Shown piece after piece: positions 24,554 to 24,996 of a stretch of DNA of 24,996 nucleotides. The stretch is from Prevotellaceae bacterium (lineage in GTDB: Bacteria > Bacteroidota > Bacteroidia > Bacteroidales > Paludibacteraceae), in NCBI GenBank assembly GCA_031290375.1, contig JAITNR010000130.1, positions 1 to 24,996 of the forward strand, in the 5' to 3' direction. Under the pieces are notes generated by a model. It was given only the letters and a program-made list of their open reading frames with translations, searched no databases and was not told the DNA's origin. A program made the translations under genes and the position numbers. Numbering within the stretch: position 1 is the first letter of the stretch; each line of letters begins with the position of its first letter.

Positions 24554-24836
24554 TGCCTTACCCCAAAAATACTCATTCAAACTTTTTTCAAAAATATCTG
24601 TAAATAAATTTGCACAATTAAAAAAAAGGTGTTGCCTTTGCACTCGCTTTTATAAACAAAAGAAGATATAAATAGATAATCCAAAAATATGACAAGTTGC
24701 CTGCAAATGTTAATGATTGTAGTGTTACGGATAGAAAAAGCCGGCAACTTGTTGATTACGAGTGAGTTACTCTCCTCCCCCAAGTCATTGATTATCAAGT
24801 AGTTACGCGCTTTTCACCATTTATATATATGATATA
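24554..24836. other. Intergenic region with promoter-like site, short ORF and inverted repeat
   Basis: TAAATTTG at 24605-24612 matches the Bacteroidota -7 element. A 37-codon ORF follows (ATG 24689, stop 24800-24802), reading MTSCLQMLMIVVLRIEK at its start; there is no family match and it may be chance. A 10-bp inverted repeat ACAAGTTGCC (24692-24701) / GGCAACTTGT (24743-24752) lies inside it. No larger gene is supported here. Confidence 0.35.
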
Positions 24837-24859
24837 CAGTCTGTTAATAAAACGGACTG
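24837..24859. repeat. Short hairpin at the left side of the IS5 remnant
   Basis: CAGTCTGTT and AACGGACTG pair with one mismatch around a 5-nt loop, just left of the transposase homology. It may be chance or part of the insertion boundary. Confidence 0.3.
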
Positions 24860-24860
24860 C

Positions 24861-24996
24861 TCTTGTTGTGACTGTTCAATCAGCGATGAACAGACTGAAT
24901 ATCAGATAATTGACCGTTTGAGTTTTCGTATTTTTCTGGGTTTGACCAGCGGCGACAAAATACCTGATGCCCGCACAATTTGGCTGTTTAAAAACA
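24861..24996 (+). pseudogene. IS5-family transposase, N-terminally broken, continues past window
   Basis: From about 24870 the frame reads SISDEQTEYQIIDRLSF, then FLGLTSGDKIPDARTIWLFKN, the well-conserved N-terminal region of IS5-family transposases. It is still open at the window end. No start codon exists in this frame back to the stop at 24789-24791, and the preceding residues do not look like the family. The shifted frame reads LLLL, a stop, then LF, resembling the usual leucine-rich lead-in, which suggests a frameshift plus nonsense change near 24860-24880. Whether the rest is intact cannot be seen. Confidence 0.75.

Noticed and set aside
24577..24798. Minus-strand 73-codon ORF
   Set aside because: Low-complexity AT-rich sequence with no recognisable motif, upstream signal or neighbour logic.
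24751..24808. Direct repeat TTGATTAnnA...GTTAC (two copies 37 bp apart)
   Set aside because: Only about 15 of 21 bases match by eye in AT-rich sequence; chance similarity is likely.

Overview
This window looks like a chromosomal segment of a Bacteroidota, most likely Bacteroidales. The evidence is a SusC/SusD outer-membrane pair, several Cys-lipobox lipoproteins, a secreted protease ending in a type IX secretion (T9SS) sorting domain, and repeated matches upstream of genes to the Bacteroidota promoter (-7 TAnnTTTG). No tRNA, rRNA or CRISPR array was seen.

Left block (1-7290): an A-rich accessory region. A gene cut by the window edge (1-1260, function not recognised) is followed 12 bp later by a 1746-residue STAND-type P-loop NTPase (1273-6513). 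The NTPase has one membrane segment after the ATPase, a very long YD/RHS-like repeat region, and two membrane segments at the C-terminus. The layout resembles conflict/defence STAND proteins, but by charge bias the repeat region should lie outside the cytoplasm. A decayed IS1634-type transposase lies directly downstream.

Middle block (7403-16783, minus strand): susC, susD and a surface lipoprotein with a Big_2-like domain form an operon with a recognisable promoter and terminator. After it comes a separately promoted M6 metalloprotease with a T9SS tail. Together they suggest uptake and cleavage of an extracellular, possibly proteinaceous, substrate.

Right block (16983-24435): lpxD and an HD-domain phosphohydrolase on the minus strand. 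On the plus strand are an NfnA-like flavoprotein without its usual partner, a PKD/Cys-rich-LRR lipoprotein, a DUF47 (PhoU-like) plus PiT phosphate transporter pair behind a leader with an intrinsic terminator, and a HAD phosphatase. Two intergenic regions (19583-19743 and 23495-23704) share a two-module dispersed repeat in which one module is inverted between copies. The right edge runs into an N-terminally broken IS5-type transposase.

The most interesting points are the membrane-spanning STAND protein with its unidentified upstream neighbour, the two-module repeat, and the leader terminator before the phosphate genes.
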